Source: an uncultured Oscillospiraceae bacterium
GTDB lineage: Bacteria > Bacillota > Clostridia > Oscillospirales > Ruminococcaceae
Reading direction: 5' to 3'
NCBI GenBank assembly: GCA_958448395.1
Contig: CAUDDP010000016.1
Location: forward strand, 1-33,850
DNA length: 33,850 bases
Made by a program: the position numbers and the translations under genes. This document shows positions 1-6,827 of the stretch, one piece after another. How positions within the stretch are numbered: the stretch's first letter is position 1; each line of letters begins with the position of its first letter. The notes under the pieces are model-generated. The model saw only the letters and a program-made list of their open reading frames with translations, searched no databases and was not told where the DNA came from.

Positions 1-135
1 CTGCAAATTTGGACACAGCAATAGGGCGGACAGCGGACACAGGCAGAGAGCGAAGTAGTTCTGCCGGCACAGTTTGTGATTGGCAGCGGTAGGATGCATT
101 CTCGTCGAACTTACAGTATAACAGATTTTGGCGGC
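1..135. other. unassigned left edge
   Basis: No gene can be assigned here. The short open stretches on either strand stop quickly and have no recognisable motif. It could hold the tail of a gene lying left of the window, but I cannot show that. Confidence 0.3.
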
Positions 136-185
136 TTTTTCTATTTTTTCATCGAACTCACGTTTTTTAAGAAAAAATAGAAAAA
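136..185. repeat. perfect 15-bp inverted repeat
   Basis: The arms at 136-150 and 171-185 (TTTTTCTATTTTTTC and its exact complement) are separated by 20 nt. The right arm shares bases 181-185 with the left arm of the next hairpin (181-193), so the two stems compete for the same bases. It is likely part of a convergent terminator region downstream of the alkD-like gene. Confidence 0.7.
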
Positions 186-224
186 CCGCACCATAACACA
201 AAATAGTGCTTGGTGTGGTTTTTT
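181..224. terminator. bidirectional intrinsic terminator
   Basis: The stem AAAAACCGCACCA (181-193) pairs with TGGTGTGGTTTTT (211-223), with one G-T wobble. It carries T-rich flanks on both strands. It sits 15 bp beyond the stop of the minus-strand alkD-like gene and would end the five-gene CobW transcript. It could also stop any plus-strand transcript entering from the left. Confidence 0.75.
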
Positions 225-238
225 ATAGATATTAACTT

Positions 239-925
239 TTATAAAATAGTCTTGAGATAGGTTTTTTGTTCTGCTGGAATGCGGCGGCTTTCACAGGCTT
301 TTTGTATCGTCTTTTTGTGAATCCAAGGAGATAACCGTCTGTTTTCCAAAAAGGGCAATGTGGTTTCTGGCTGTTTGGCAAGTGCTGTTGCGAAATACCA
401 GGCAATCATCATGTTGACATAGTATTCTTCCGTATGTATCGCAGCTGTCCATTGTAGATAGACAGGCTGAAAGTGGTCATCCAGATAATGCCGCAGGAGC
501 ATGCCAATGCCGAATCGCATTGTATAACAGTGCGAAGATTGTAACCATCGCTGGATCGCTGGCAGCAGTTGATCGGTGTGAGATTGGAATATTTTCGGGG
601 AAAGCAGATCACATGTTGCCCAGTTATCTATGTAGGGGAGAAATTGTTCTACTGCCTGTAAGCACATGGAAAATTCTTTCATCTGTGCGATTAGAAGTCC
701 ATGCAGGTTATTTTCTTCATAGTAGGTGTGTGGTAAAGCAGATAAGAAGTCGGCAATGTCACTTTTTTTGTAAAAAGCTTTGGCAAGTGTTCGCAGCATG
801 GGTGTTCGGACACCTATGATGATGCTTTTTGGGACAGTTGGCATCAATTTTGCCTGAAAATCACGATAGGTAAGATCCTGATGGGCAAATAATTGGTTTT
901 GGATTTCGATTGAAATGGGCGGCAT
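239..925 (-). CDS. DNA alkylation repair protein, AlkD-like
   Basis: This 228-residue protein matches the AlkD family (PF08713). Those HEAT-like all-helical glycosylases excise N3- and N7-alkylated bases from DNA. The conserved tract NWATCD puts W102 and D106 in the expected active-site spacing (Trp-x3-Asp). It is followed by the family's MRFGIGMLLRHYL and YYVNMMIAWYFATAL helices. Length is normal for the family (about 220-240). The start is supported by AGAGGAG just upstream, which lies inside the last codons of the HAD gene; the two genes are 3 bp apart. It is the last gene of the unit that begins with the His-rich CobW gene and is followed by a terminator. The family call is firm, but activity on a given lesion is inferred. 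Confidence 0.9.
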   Translation of the reverse strand: MPPISIEIQNQLFAHQDLTYRDFQAKLMPTVPKSIIIGVRTPMLRTLAKAFYKKSDIADFLSALPHTYYEENNLHGLLIAQMKEFSMCLQAVEQFLPYIDNWATCDLLSPKIFQSHTDQLLPAIQRWLQSSHCYTMRFGIGMLLRHYLDDHFQPVYLQWTAAIHTEEYYVNMMIAWYFATALAKQPETTLPFLENRRLSPWIHKKTIQKACESRRIPAEQKTYLKTIL

Positions 926-928
926 GGT

Positions 929-1597
929 TTATCTCCTCTGTGGTGCAGTCAGAAAGTTCTGCAATGCGGTTACGGTATCCGCAAGATAGACATGTGGATA
1001 GGATTCCAGTTCTCCGACTGGTGCATATCCATAGCGAACACCGGCAAATGCAATTCCACAGGCAGCAGCCCCTTCTGCATCAAACTTGCGGTCGCCAATC
1101 ATAATTACCTGCTGTTTTTCTGCTTCTGATATGCCCAGCATTTGCATAGCCTGCTGCATCATTTCTGCCTTTGTTTCATTGGAGTGCTCCATGGAACTAC
1201 CAACAACAGTATCAAAAAATGAGGTCAGCTGAAAATAATCCAGTATTTGCTTTGCATACAATTCTGGCTTGGAAGTTGCCATTGCAATTTGACAGCCCTG
1301 TATTTTGAGTGCCTGTAAGCATTCTGGAATGCCGTCATAGACACGATTTTCTTTCCAGCCGACTGCACTGTAACGCTCCCGATATTTTTTTACAGCAAAG
1401 GAAACCATAGGTTCTTCCATGCCATAAAACGCAGCGAAAGAGTACGAGAGCGGTGGACCAATGAAACGAATCAGTTTTTGCGTATCTGGTTCTTCTATCC
1501 CACAGGCTTTCAGTGCGTATTGGGTGCAGCGGAGAATACCAGATTGAGAATCTGTAATCGTGCCATCTAAGTCAAATAAAACAGCGGTATAAGGCAT
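929..1597 (-). CDS. HAD-family hydrolase, phosphoglycolate phosphatase-like
   Basis: This 222-residue protein has all haloacid-dehalogenase motifs. Motif I is DLDGT (nucleophile D9, acid D11), motif II is the ATSKP stretch, the motif III lysine follows in ETKAEMM, and motif IV is GDRKFD. The helical cap between motifs I and II makes it subclass I, close to Gph/PpaX/YjjG-type phosphatases. It probably removes phosphate from a small metabolite such as 2-phosphoglycolate or a nucleotide; the substrate cannot be read from sequence. AAAGGA lies 8 nt before the ATG. It sits 30 bp after the small unknown gene and 3 bp before the AlkD-like gene, so the set is probably co-transcribed. Pairing with a repair gene hints at housecleaning of damaged metabolites (inference). 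Confidence 0.88.
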   Translation of the reverse strand: MPYTAVLFDLDGTITDSQSGILRCTQYALKACGIEEPDTQKLIRFIGPPLSYSFAAFYGMEEPMVSFAVKKYRERYSAVGWKENRVYDGIPECLQALKIQGCQIAMATSKPELYAKQILDYFQLTSFFDTVVGSSMEHSNETKAEMMQQAMQMLGISEAEKQQVIMIGDRKFDAEGAAACGIAFAGVRYGYAPVGELESYPHVYLADTVTALQNFLTAPQRR

Positions 1598-1627
1598 TGT
1601 GTTTGTCCTTTCTAAACAAATGGAGGT

Positions 1628-1993
1628 CTATTTTGTGGATAGAATTTCAATGTCACCGTCTGCGAAACCAATGCCGATTCCTTTACGAGATTTTAATTTT
1701 TCTGCATAAGGTTCTGTTTTCAGATAGGTATGCAATATTTGTATCATTTCTTCCAGCACATCTTCCCATTTTGCTTCTTGATTCCAAATAAGTGGATGAT
1801 TTCTTGTACCGAAATCTGTGACCTCTTCGCATGCCCAGTCCATATCTTCTAAATCAAATACTTCTGTTCCAATCAGCTCCATTGACCATTGATTTTGTTC
1901 CATTTCGTATAGATTGAAACAGAATGCAGCAACTTCCCTTGGAATCGGTTGCTGTAAGACAGCATTCAGCCATGCATTGATTTCATTATACAT
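1628..1993 (-). CDS. conserved hypothetical small acidic protein
   Basis: I do not recognise a characterised family for this 121-residue protein. It is acidic and soluble-looking, with no signal peptide, membrane segment or cysteine cluster. Notable stretches are EVAAFCFNLYE near residue 20, FDLEDMDWACEEVTDFGTR in the middle and GIGIGFADGDIEIL at the C-terminus, a layout that suggests one compact alpha/beta domain. AAAGGAA lies 8 nt before the ATG. It is 13 bp after the CobW-fusion gene and 30 bp before the HAD gene, so it belongs to the same transcript. The domain style resembles small SUKH- or immunity-like proteins, but I see no toxin gene nearby, so I do not assign that role. Confidence 0.75.
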   Translation of the reverse strand: MYNEINAWLNAVLQQPIPREVAAFCFNLYEMEQNQWSMELIGTEVFDLEDMDWACEEVTDFGTRNHPLIWNQEAKWEDVLEEMIQILHTYLKTEPYAEKLKSRKGIGIGFADGDIEILSTK

Positions 1994-2006
1994 AAAAATG
2001 TTCCTT

Positions 2007-2969
2007 TTAATAGAATGTTGCCACTTCCTGCTCTGGTTTAGAGGTCACAGCCACTTCTTTTACTGTCAGAACAGGACCTTTTCCACGGTAAAGCTTATGC
2101 CGTGTGACATGAATAGATGCGGTAATGTTAATCCACTGCCGGTTGTTCAATGCAAACGCATTCTCCCATTCCGCTACCACACAGCTGTATGTAATATCTT
2201 CCACACAGCAGGTCATCACATGCCGACCGACAGCAAACGTGCCCTTTGGAAACTTCTTGTCTACTGCGACAATGCCACGGAACTTTACAGTTTTTCCCTC
2301 ATACTTATTCGGGTCTTCCATTAAATCCCGATACCAGATCGCATAATCTCTGTCTGCAATCTGGATGATAGGTGCCTCCAAATCAAATGGCAGCGGGTCT
2401 TCAATCGTATCGTATTCTACATTGCCGTCTGTATATTCATAGGCAATATCAGAACGCCGGCTCACACCTCGTACAATCTTGTGGAATGCCATTTTATCCA
2501 TATCCTTTGTGAACCGGTTGAATACAATCAATTCACAGGTATTTAGCTTGTCTACAACCAGACTTCGCATATTGGCATTATAGGTCAGGAAGGTTGTTGC
2601 ATCCGCAAAGCACATCTCCTGGTAGACTGTCCAGTTATCCGGCAGCCGCTCAAACAGCATTTTCAACTGCCACATGCCATTGTATTCTATGATAACCCGT
2701 TCTGCATCATGTTTTTGCAGCAGTGCAGTTAAATGCTGTGGATTCAGTTCGGATTCGTCTTCCACAACCTCCTGAAATACTTCTTTGTTTGGGTAGGTGG
2801 AAATATCATATTCCTCCTCGCCCTCTTCGCAAAGCAGCAGCAGGGTGCGTTCTCCTTTGTTAAAACGGGGATCTTCCAATGTTTCCTGAATGAAACGGGT
2901 TTTGCCACCCTCCAGAAAACCGGTGAACAGATAAACCGGAATATCATCCGGTTGATTTTTTGCTGACAT
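2007..2969 (-). CDS. CobW/P47K-like GTPase fused to a YcgQ-type C-terminal domain
   Basis: This protein has 320 residues. The N-terminal half is a CobW/HypB/UreG-like P-loop domain with Walker A GFLEGGKT (17-24). It lacks the CxCC metal motif of classic CobW proteins, and its base-recognition motif is degenerate (FNRFTKD near 150-156). From about residue 222 a second domain starts. The pattern GKTVKFRGIV ... GRHVMTCCVED ... QWINITASI resembles the C-terminal OB-like domain of YcgQ/TIGR03943 (DUF1980), whose genes often sit beside CobW and permease genes in Firmicutes. C254-C255 could bind metal. No permease is adjacent here. AAAGGAGGG precedes the ATG. It lies 17 bp after the His-rich CobW gene. 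Metal trafficking is likely; the second-domain assignment is from pattern memory. Confidence 0.8.
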   Translation of the reverse strand: MSAKNQPDDIPVYLFTGFLEGGKTRFIQETLEDPRFNKGERTLLLLCEEGEEEYDISTYPNKEVFQEVVEDESELNPQHLTALLQKHDAERVIIEYNGMWQLKMLFERLPDNWTVYQEMCFADATTFLTYNANMRSLVVDKLNTCELIVFNRFTKDMDKMAFHKIVRGVSRRSDIAYEYTDGNVEYDTIEDPLPFDLEAPIIQIADRDYAIWYRDLMEDPNKYEGKTVKFRGIVAVDKKFPKGTFAVGRHVMTCCVEDITYSCVVAEWENAFALNNRQWINITASIHVTRHKLYRGKGPVLTVKEVAVTSKPEQEVATFY

Positions 2970-2986
2970 GAAACGCCCTCCTTTGC

Positions 2987-4060
2987 TTAGCAGGTACGAA
3001 ACAGGGCAGCCAGTGCATCTTCGTGAATGTGAGAACCGATGACACAGAGCCGTCCGGTCGTAGAAGCACAGCCTGTCCGAACATCCGGTGTACCCGGTAC
3101 ATAGTCAAAGTGAATCCACTTGCCGTCTGCTCCGGCAACAATCCCCTTTGCACGCAGTACCATACCGTAAGTATCTGCATCTTCCAGCTTTTCCAGTGCA
3201 GATTGAATTTCTTCAGCCGTATAGGTCTTTGCGGTTTCCATGCCCCAACTGGTGAACACTTCATCTGCGTGATGGTGATGATGGTGTGCGTGGTCATGAT
3301 CGTGGCAGCCGCAGGTGCAGTCTTCGCCGTGTTCGTGTTCATGATGGTGTTCCTGCTCATGGTCATGACAGCCGCAGGTGCAGTCTTCGTCGTGGTGGTG
3401 TTCATGACCATGATGATGTTCATGTTCGGTTTCTTCCAGCAGATTTTTCAGAGCGGAATCCAACGTTTCGGTCTGATTCATAGCTGCCAGCAACTGTGTT
3501 CCGCTCAGCTGTTCCCAGTCGGTTGTGACAATCGGAGCAGTGGCATTTAATGTCCGCAGCCGCTGTACACAGTCTTCCAGCTTTGCTTCCGAAAGACCGG
3601 CGGTGTGGCTCAGAATCAAACAGCTCGCATGTGCAATTTGGTTGTTGAAAAATTCGCCGAAATTCTTTTGATACATCTTGCATTTTTTGGCATCTACAAC
3701 TGTGGTGAAGCTTTCGAGATGAATTTCTGCATTGTGCAGATTCTGCACGGCACGAATAACATCGCTCAGCTTGCCAACACCGGATGGTTCGATTAGAATC
3801 CGATCAGGATGGTAGTTGTCCAATACTTGCTGCAATGCGTTGCCAAAGTCGCCGACCAGACTACAGCAAATACAACCGGAGTTCATTTCAGTGATGTTGA
3901 CACCGGCATCCTGTAAAAATCCGCCGTCAATGCCGATTTCTCCGAATTCGTTTTCAATTAACACCAGCTGTTCGCCAGCGTAGGCCTCTGCAATCAGTTT
4001 CTTGATGAGTGTGGTTTTGCCCGCACCGAGAAAGCCGGAAAAAATATCTACTTTTGTCAT
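2987..4060 (-). CDS. CobW/P47K-family GTP-dependent metallochaperone, His-rich
   Basis: This 357-residue protein is a canonical CobW GTPase. Walker A GFLGAGKT is at 9-16, ENEFGEIGID follows, the metal motif GCICC has cysteines C63, C65 and C66, and EPSG is near 91-94. The usual NKxD motif is replaced by SHTA near 151-154. Residues 213-264 are a His/Cys-rich metal reservoir with two copies of DCTCGCHDH 21 residues apart. A CobW C-terminal domain ends the protein. The family inserts zinc, cobalt or related metals into client enzymes. The ATG at 4060 has AGAAAGAAGA about 9 nt upstream. An in-frame ATG at 4138 is rejected because it would lie inside the promoter at 4110-4138. It is the first gene of a five-gene unit. 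The metal is not determinable, though zinc is the usual one for such His-rich members. Confidence 0.92.
   Translation of the reverse strand: MTKVDIFSGFLGAGKTTLIKKLIAEAYAGEQLVLIENEFGEIGIDGGFLQDAGVNITEMNSGCICCSLVGDFGNALQQVLDNYHPDRILIEPSGVGKLSDVIRAVQNLHNAEIHLESFTTVVDAKKCKMYQKNFGEFFNNQIAHASCLILSHTAGLSEAKLEDCVQRLRTLNATAPIVTTDWEQLSGTQLLAAMNQTETLDSALKNLLEETEHEHHHGHEHHHDEDCTCGCHDHEQEHHHEHEHGEDCTCGCHDHDHAHHHHHHADEVFTSWGMETAKTYTAEEIQSALEKLEDADTYGMVLRAKGIVAGADGKWIHFDYVPGTPDVRTGCASTTGRLCVIGSHIHEDALAALFRTC
3306..3389 (-). repeat. internal repeat encoding metal-binding unit
   Basis: A 21-nt block at 3306-3326 recurs exactly at 3369-3389, offset by 63 nt. Each copy encodes most of the DCTCGCHDH unit. It marks an in-frame duplication inside the His-rich loop of the CobW protein. 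Confidence 0.85.
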
Positions 4061-4109
4061 ACTTACAATCTTCTTTCTCAGAGATTTATGGTTTCCCATA
4101 GTGATTAAC

Positions 4110-4138
4110 AGTATATCACAAATCCCATCTTGATGCAA
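4110..4138 (-). promoter_or_regulatory. sigma-A promoter for the CobW operon
   Basis: On the minus strand, TTGCAT (4133-4138) and TATACT (4110-4115) are 17 nt apart. Transcription would start near 4103, about 43 nt before the CobW ATG at 4060. The -10 region lies in an imperfect palindrome flanked by TGAT and ATCA that could serve as an operator. Confidence 0.7.
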
Positions 4139-4167
4139 GCGGAATCCATACTGCTTTTATGAATATT

Positions 4168-5793
4168 TTATGAAATGGAAGAACCTGGGATGGGGAGAAT
4201 ATGCTGTTGTACAATTTGTTCAATTACCGTACGGAATATCGGTGCGGCGGTATCATTGCCGTAGCCGGCATCTTCTGCCAGTATCGTAACAACATAACGA
4301 GGCTGGGAGGCTGGAAAAAATCCGGTAATCCAGCCATGGCAGTATTCTATGCCATTTTCATCGTAGCGTCCGGTTTGTGCAGTAGAGGTTTTTACACCGA
4401 CTGTGACATGTTCGGGTATCCCTTGTGCGGTATCATTGCCGTAGGCGGCAGCAATCATCAAATCCTGTAGGGCAGCAGCGTTTTTTTTAGAAAGAGCCGG
4501 TGTAGAAACGGATTGGTGTTCTTGTTCTATGGAAACCCCATCTTTGCTGATGCCTCGGATCAGCCGTGCCTGTGGCAGATTGCCGCCATTGGCAATGGCA
4601 CAGGTCATGCGGGCGACTTGCAGCGGCGAAGCGGTCAGCATACCTTGTCCGAAGCAGAAGTTTGCTTTTTCCGCTGGAATCTGTAGATCCTGTAAGCTTG
4701 GCAGAATACCACTTTCGGCGATGATAGTTTCTGTTAGGGGGATGGCTGTGCCAAAGCCGAGATCCTGTGCAGTCTGATAGAGTTTTGCAGCAGGAAGTCG
4801 TTGGCTGAGTGCAATGAAATAGGGATTGCAGGAGTGAATCATAGCTTCCTGCAAGTCTTGTAATCCGTGACCGCTTCGGTCATGGCAATGGAAGATCTGA
4901 TCATGAATGGCAATGCTGCCTGTGCAGTTATATTGAAAGTTTTCAAGATTCTGTGAAAGGGCACAGGCGGCAGGAATGAGCTTGAAAATAGAACCGACTG
5001 GATAGGCATACAGAGCACGGTTAATCAAAGGACTGTCCGGGGATTCCAGTGCATCTGCCAGTGTGGAAACAGTATAGGATGGAAAACTGCAAAGGGCAAG
5101 AATGTCACCATTTTGTGCATCCATAACAAGAATACATCCTTTTTTGAATTTCATTTCTTTCCCGATGGTTTCACAAATTTGTTGGACATCCTTGTTCAGT
5201 GTTGTCACCACACCGGCAGAGATAGTTTGTCCAGTATGGATGAGCGTTTTCTCTCCGGCAAGGACATTTCCCCTGCCACTGACTGTAAATGTTACAGAAG
5301 ATTGTGCGGATGTACCTCGCAAAAATTTGTTATAATCTGCCTCCAATCCTGTTACACCTTCGCCATCCCGTGTATAACCAATGAGGTGCTGTGCAAGCTG
5401 TGGCTCAGTATTGCGGCGTGGTACATCAAAAATGGTGATGTCTTCACAGGCAAGATGACTGGTATTGACGGCACAAGAAAATGGTGTACCATACTGCAAG
5501 TTTTCATAGAATGCAGTTTTATCCAGTACATGGGGCAGAACAGTTGTGACAGCCTCTGGTGTCGGATTGATGACAGCAATATGCTGGATCGTATCATTCA
5601 CCAACAGATTAAAATTCGTATCATAAATATTGGCATTGGTGATGGCGGTGCGAATGGTGTAAGTGCCCTGCTGACGGGCAGTTTCTTGATAGTTAGGAAT
5701 GCTGACGAGGTAGGCAAGTCGGACAGAAATGGCAGAGGCAGCCGTTACCATCATCAGTGTGAGCAGGGCGATTCTTCGGCGAATACGCTGCAT
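4168..5793 (-). CDS. class B penicillin-binding protein (peptidoglycan D,D-transpeptidase)
   Basis: This 541-residue protein has one N-terminal membrane anchor (about residues 8-32), so the bulk lies outside the membrane. The region to about 200 is a reduced class B dimerisation domain with the usual LIGYTRDGEGVTGLEADYN tract. The transpeptidase domain follows: SIFK (S268, K271) supplies the acyl-enzyme serine, SCN (321-323) is the second motif, and FGQGMLTASPLQ precedes the third. The third motif reads KTS (468-470) followed by TAQTG, instead of the usual KTG. It should cross-link peptidoglycan strands and resembles FtsI/SpoVD/PbpA-type enzymes, though it is short for FtsI and lacks PASTA domains. 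AAAGGAGG lies 7 nt before the ATG. It is transcribed toward the CobW operon with no clear terminator between. Confidence 0.92.
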   Translation of the reverse strand: MQRIRRRIALLTLMMVTAASAISVRLAYLVSIPNYQETARQQGTYTIRTAITNANIYDTNFNLLVNDTIQHIAVINPTPEAVTTVLPHVLDKTAFYENLQYGTPFSCAVNTSHLACEDITIFDVPRRNTEPQLAQHLIGYTRDGEGVTGLEADYNKFLRGTSAQSSVTFTVSGRGNVLAGEKTLIHTGQTISAGVVTTLNKDVQQICETIGKEMKFKKGCILVMDAQNGDILALCSFPSYTVSTLADALESPDSPLINRALYAYPVGSIFKLIPAACALSQNLENFQYNCTGSIAIHDQIFHCHDRSGHGLQDLQEAMIHSCNPYFIALSQRLPAAKLYQTAQDLGFGTAIPLTETIIAESGILPSLQDLQIPAEKANFCFGQGMLTASPLQVARMTCAIANGGNLPQARLIRGISKDGVSIEQEHQSVSTPALSKKNAAALQDLMIAAAYGNDTAQGIPEHVTVGVKTSTAQTGRYDENGIEYCHGWITGFFPASQPRYVVTILAEDAGYGNDTAAPIFRTVIEQIVQQHILPIPGSSIS

Positions 5794-5930
5794 AGAAAGA
5801 CCTCCTTTGATTGAGAAAAATATTTATGCAAATTAAAATATAATTAGAGCAATGTAATTTCCATGCTGCTGGCAGCAGCTGTAGGTTCTTTCTGTCAGTA
5901 TGCCCCTGTTTTTTCGGATTTAACCCAACA

Positions 5931-5960
5931 AAAAGCAGCCCGTGGAAACAGGCTGCTTTT
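5931..5960 (-). terminator. intrinsic terminator after DUF4190 gene
   Basis: A perfect 10-bp stem (AAAAGCAGCC at 5931-5940, GGCTGCTTTT at 5951-5960) has a 10-nt loop. On the minus strand it ends in a T-run, 17 bp beyond the stop of the DUF4190 gene. It separates that gene from the penicillin-binding protein gene. Confidence 0.85.
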
Positions 5961-5977
5961 AATATAAATATATATGC

Positions 5978-6409
5978 TTATTTTATAAATAAGGAAGACC
6001 AATTGTAAGCGGCTGGTTTTCCATGGTATTTCGGCATGGGCGGTGGTGTCTGCTGGTGTGATTCCGCAACCTGTAAAAAGATCCAGATATACCAAATCCA
6101 ATATACCAGACAGAGCAGAGATAAAATCAAGCCGCAAATGCTGAGAATGAATCCGGTGGTTACCAGTCCGTTCTGAAACAACGGATCTCGTTTTCGTGCC
6201 TTGATCACAAATAGAATTCCCAGTATGCTACAGACTGTTGATAAGATGGGAATACAGGCGAGAACAGAGGAGACAATTCCCAACACTAGCGATGCAATGG
6301 CATAACCGCTGCTGTGAGAATATGGTACAACAGTATACATAGGTGGTTGCTGCACAGGTGGCAAAGCCTTCTGCACCGGCAGATATTCTGGTTCTTGCTG
6401 CGGATTCAT
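5978..6409 (-). CDS. DUF4190-like small membrane protein
   Basis: This 143-residue protein has a Pro/Gln-rich cytoplasmic-looking N-terminus (about 1-32) and then two hydrophobic segments (about 35-68 and 80-113). The linking segment, ARKRDPLFQNGLVTTGFILS, is charged and then glycine-containing. The pattern SGYAIASLVLGIVSS ... ILGILFVIKARK is the signature of the DUF4190 family, a two-helix membrane domain of unknown function common in Gram-positive bacteria. A short Pro-rich, basic tail follows. ACAGGAGGATACC precedes the ATG. It is a single-gene unit with its own strong promoter (6480-6508) and terminator (5931-5960). A paralogue lies at 14947-15270. The function is unknown; membrane-stress or envelope roles are guesses. 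Confidence 0.8.
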   Translation of the reverse strand: MNPQQEPEYLPVQKALPPVQQPPMYTVVPYSHSSGYAIASLVLGIVSSVLACIPILSTVCSILGILFVIKARKRDPLFQNGLVTTGFILSICGLILSLLCLVYWIWYIWIFLQVAESHQQTPPPMPKYHGKPAAYNWSSLFIK

Positions 6410-6479
6410 GGTATCCTCCTGTTTTTTGTTCTGTCATTGCGAAATACGGTGCAATGGCTTGGATTTTGTCGATGTACCT

Positions 6480-6508
6480 ATCATAACAAAAATGAAACAA
6501 CTTGTCAA
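6480..6508 (-). promoter_or_regulatory. sigma-A promoter for DUF4190 gene
   Basis: On the minus strand, TTGACA (6503-6508) is a perfect -35 box, 17 nt from TATGAT (6480-6485). The gap to the ATG at 6409 gives a leader of about 65 nt. The rest of the 6410-6827 gap holds this promoter, the divergent recJ promoter and no gene I can support. Confidence 0.8.
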
Positions 6509-6762
6509 GAGCGGAAATTCTTCCAAAAGCCGTGTCGAAAAACGGTGTACTTTCTATGAAATGCGGATAGATTTTGCCCTTTTTCGATGTGCATACAGAT
6601 GCATTGCGATGATGGGAAAGCTGGAAAGAAATATCTGGTGCAGAATACTTGCTGCAGCAATGTAGTTTCCTTTCAGAAAGAAAAAATGGGTTTCTCTATG
6701 GCATAGCATACAAAAAAGCGGGACGGTATTTGTGAGAGTTGATGTAATTTTCTTACAGCATA

Positions 6763-6791
6763 TTGCATTTTTCTGCATTTTCCTGTATAAT
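6763..6791 (+). promoter_or_regulatory. sigma-A promoter for recJ-rel cluster
   Basis: TTGCAT (6763-6768) and a perfect TATAAT (6786-6791) are 17 nt apart. Transcription would start near 6798, about 30 nt before the recJ ATG. Confidence 0.85.
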
Positions 6792-6827
6792 AGGAAGGAA
6801 AAATAAATTGCAGGTAGGAGCGTGTGT

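Noticed and set aside
2944..3550. Long open frames on both strands across the His-rich CobW segment (Thr/Met-rich and Val/Met-rich translations)
   Set aside because: They are shadows of the repetitive GAT/CAT codons of the His-rich loop, with no ribosome sites or family resemblance.
4061..4138. 26-codon N-terminal extension of the His-rich CobW gene
   Set aside because: It would place the start within the -35/-10 promoter and before the conserved MTKVDIFSGFLGAGKTT start; the ATG at 4060 has its own ribosome site.
6410..6762. Several 60-90 codon frames in the gap between the DUF4190 gene and recJ
   Set aside because: No ribosome site, no recognisable motif and mutual overlap on both strands; the region is explained by two divergent promoters.
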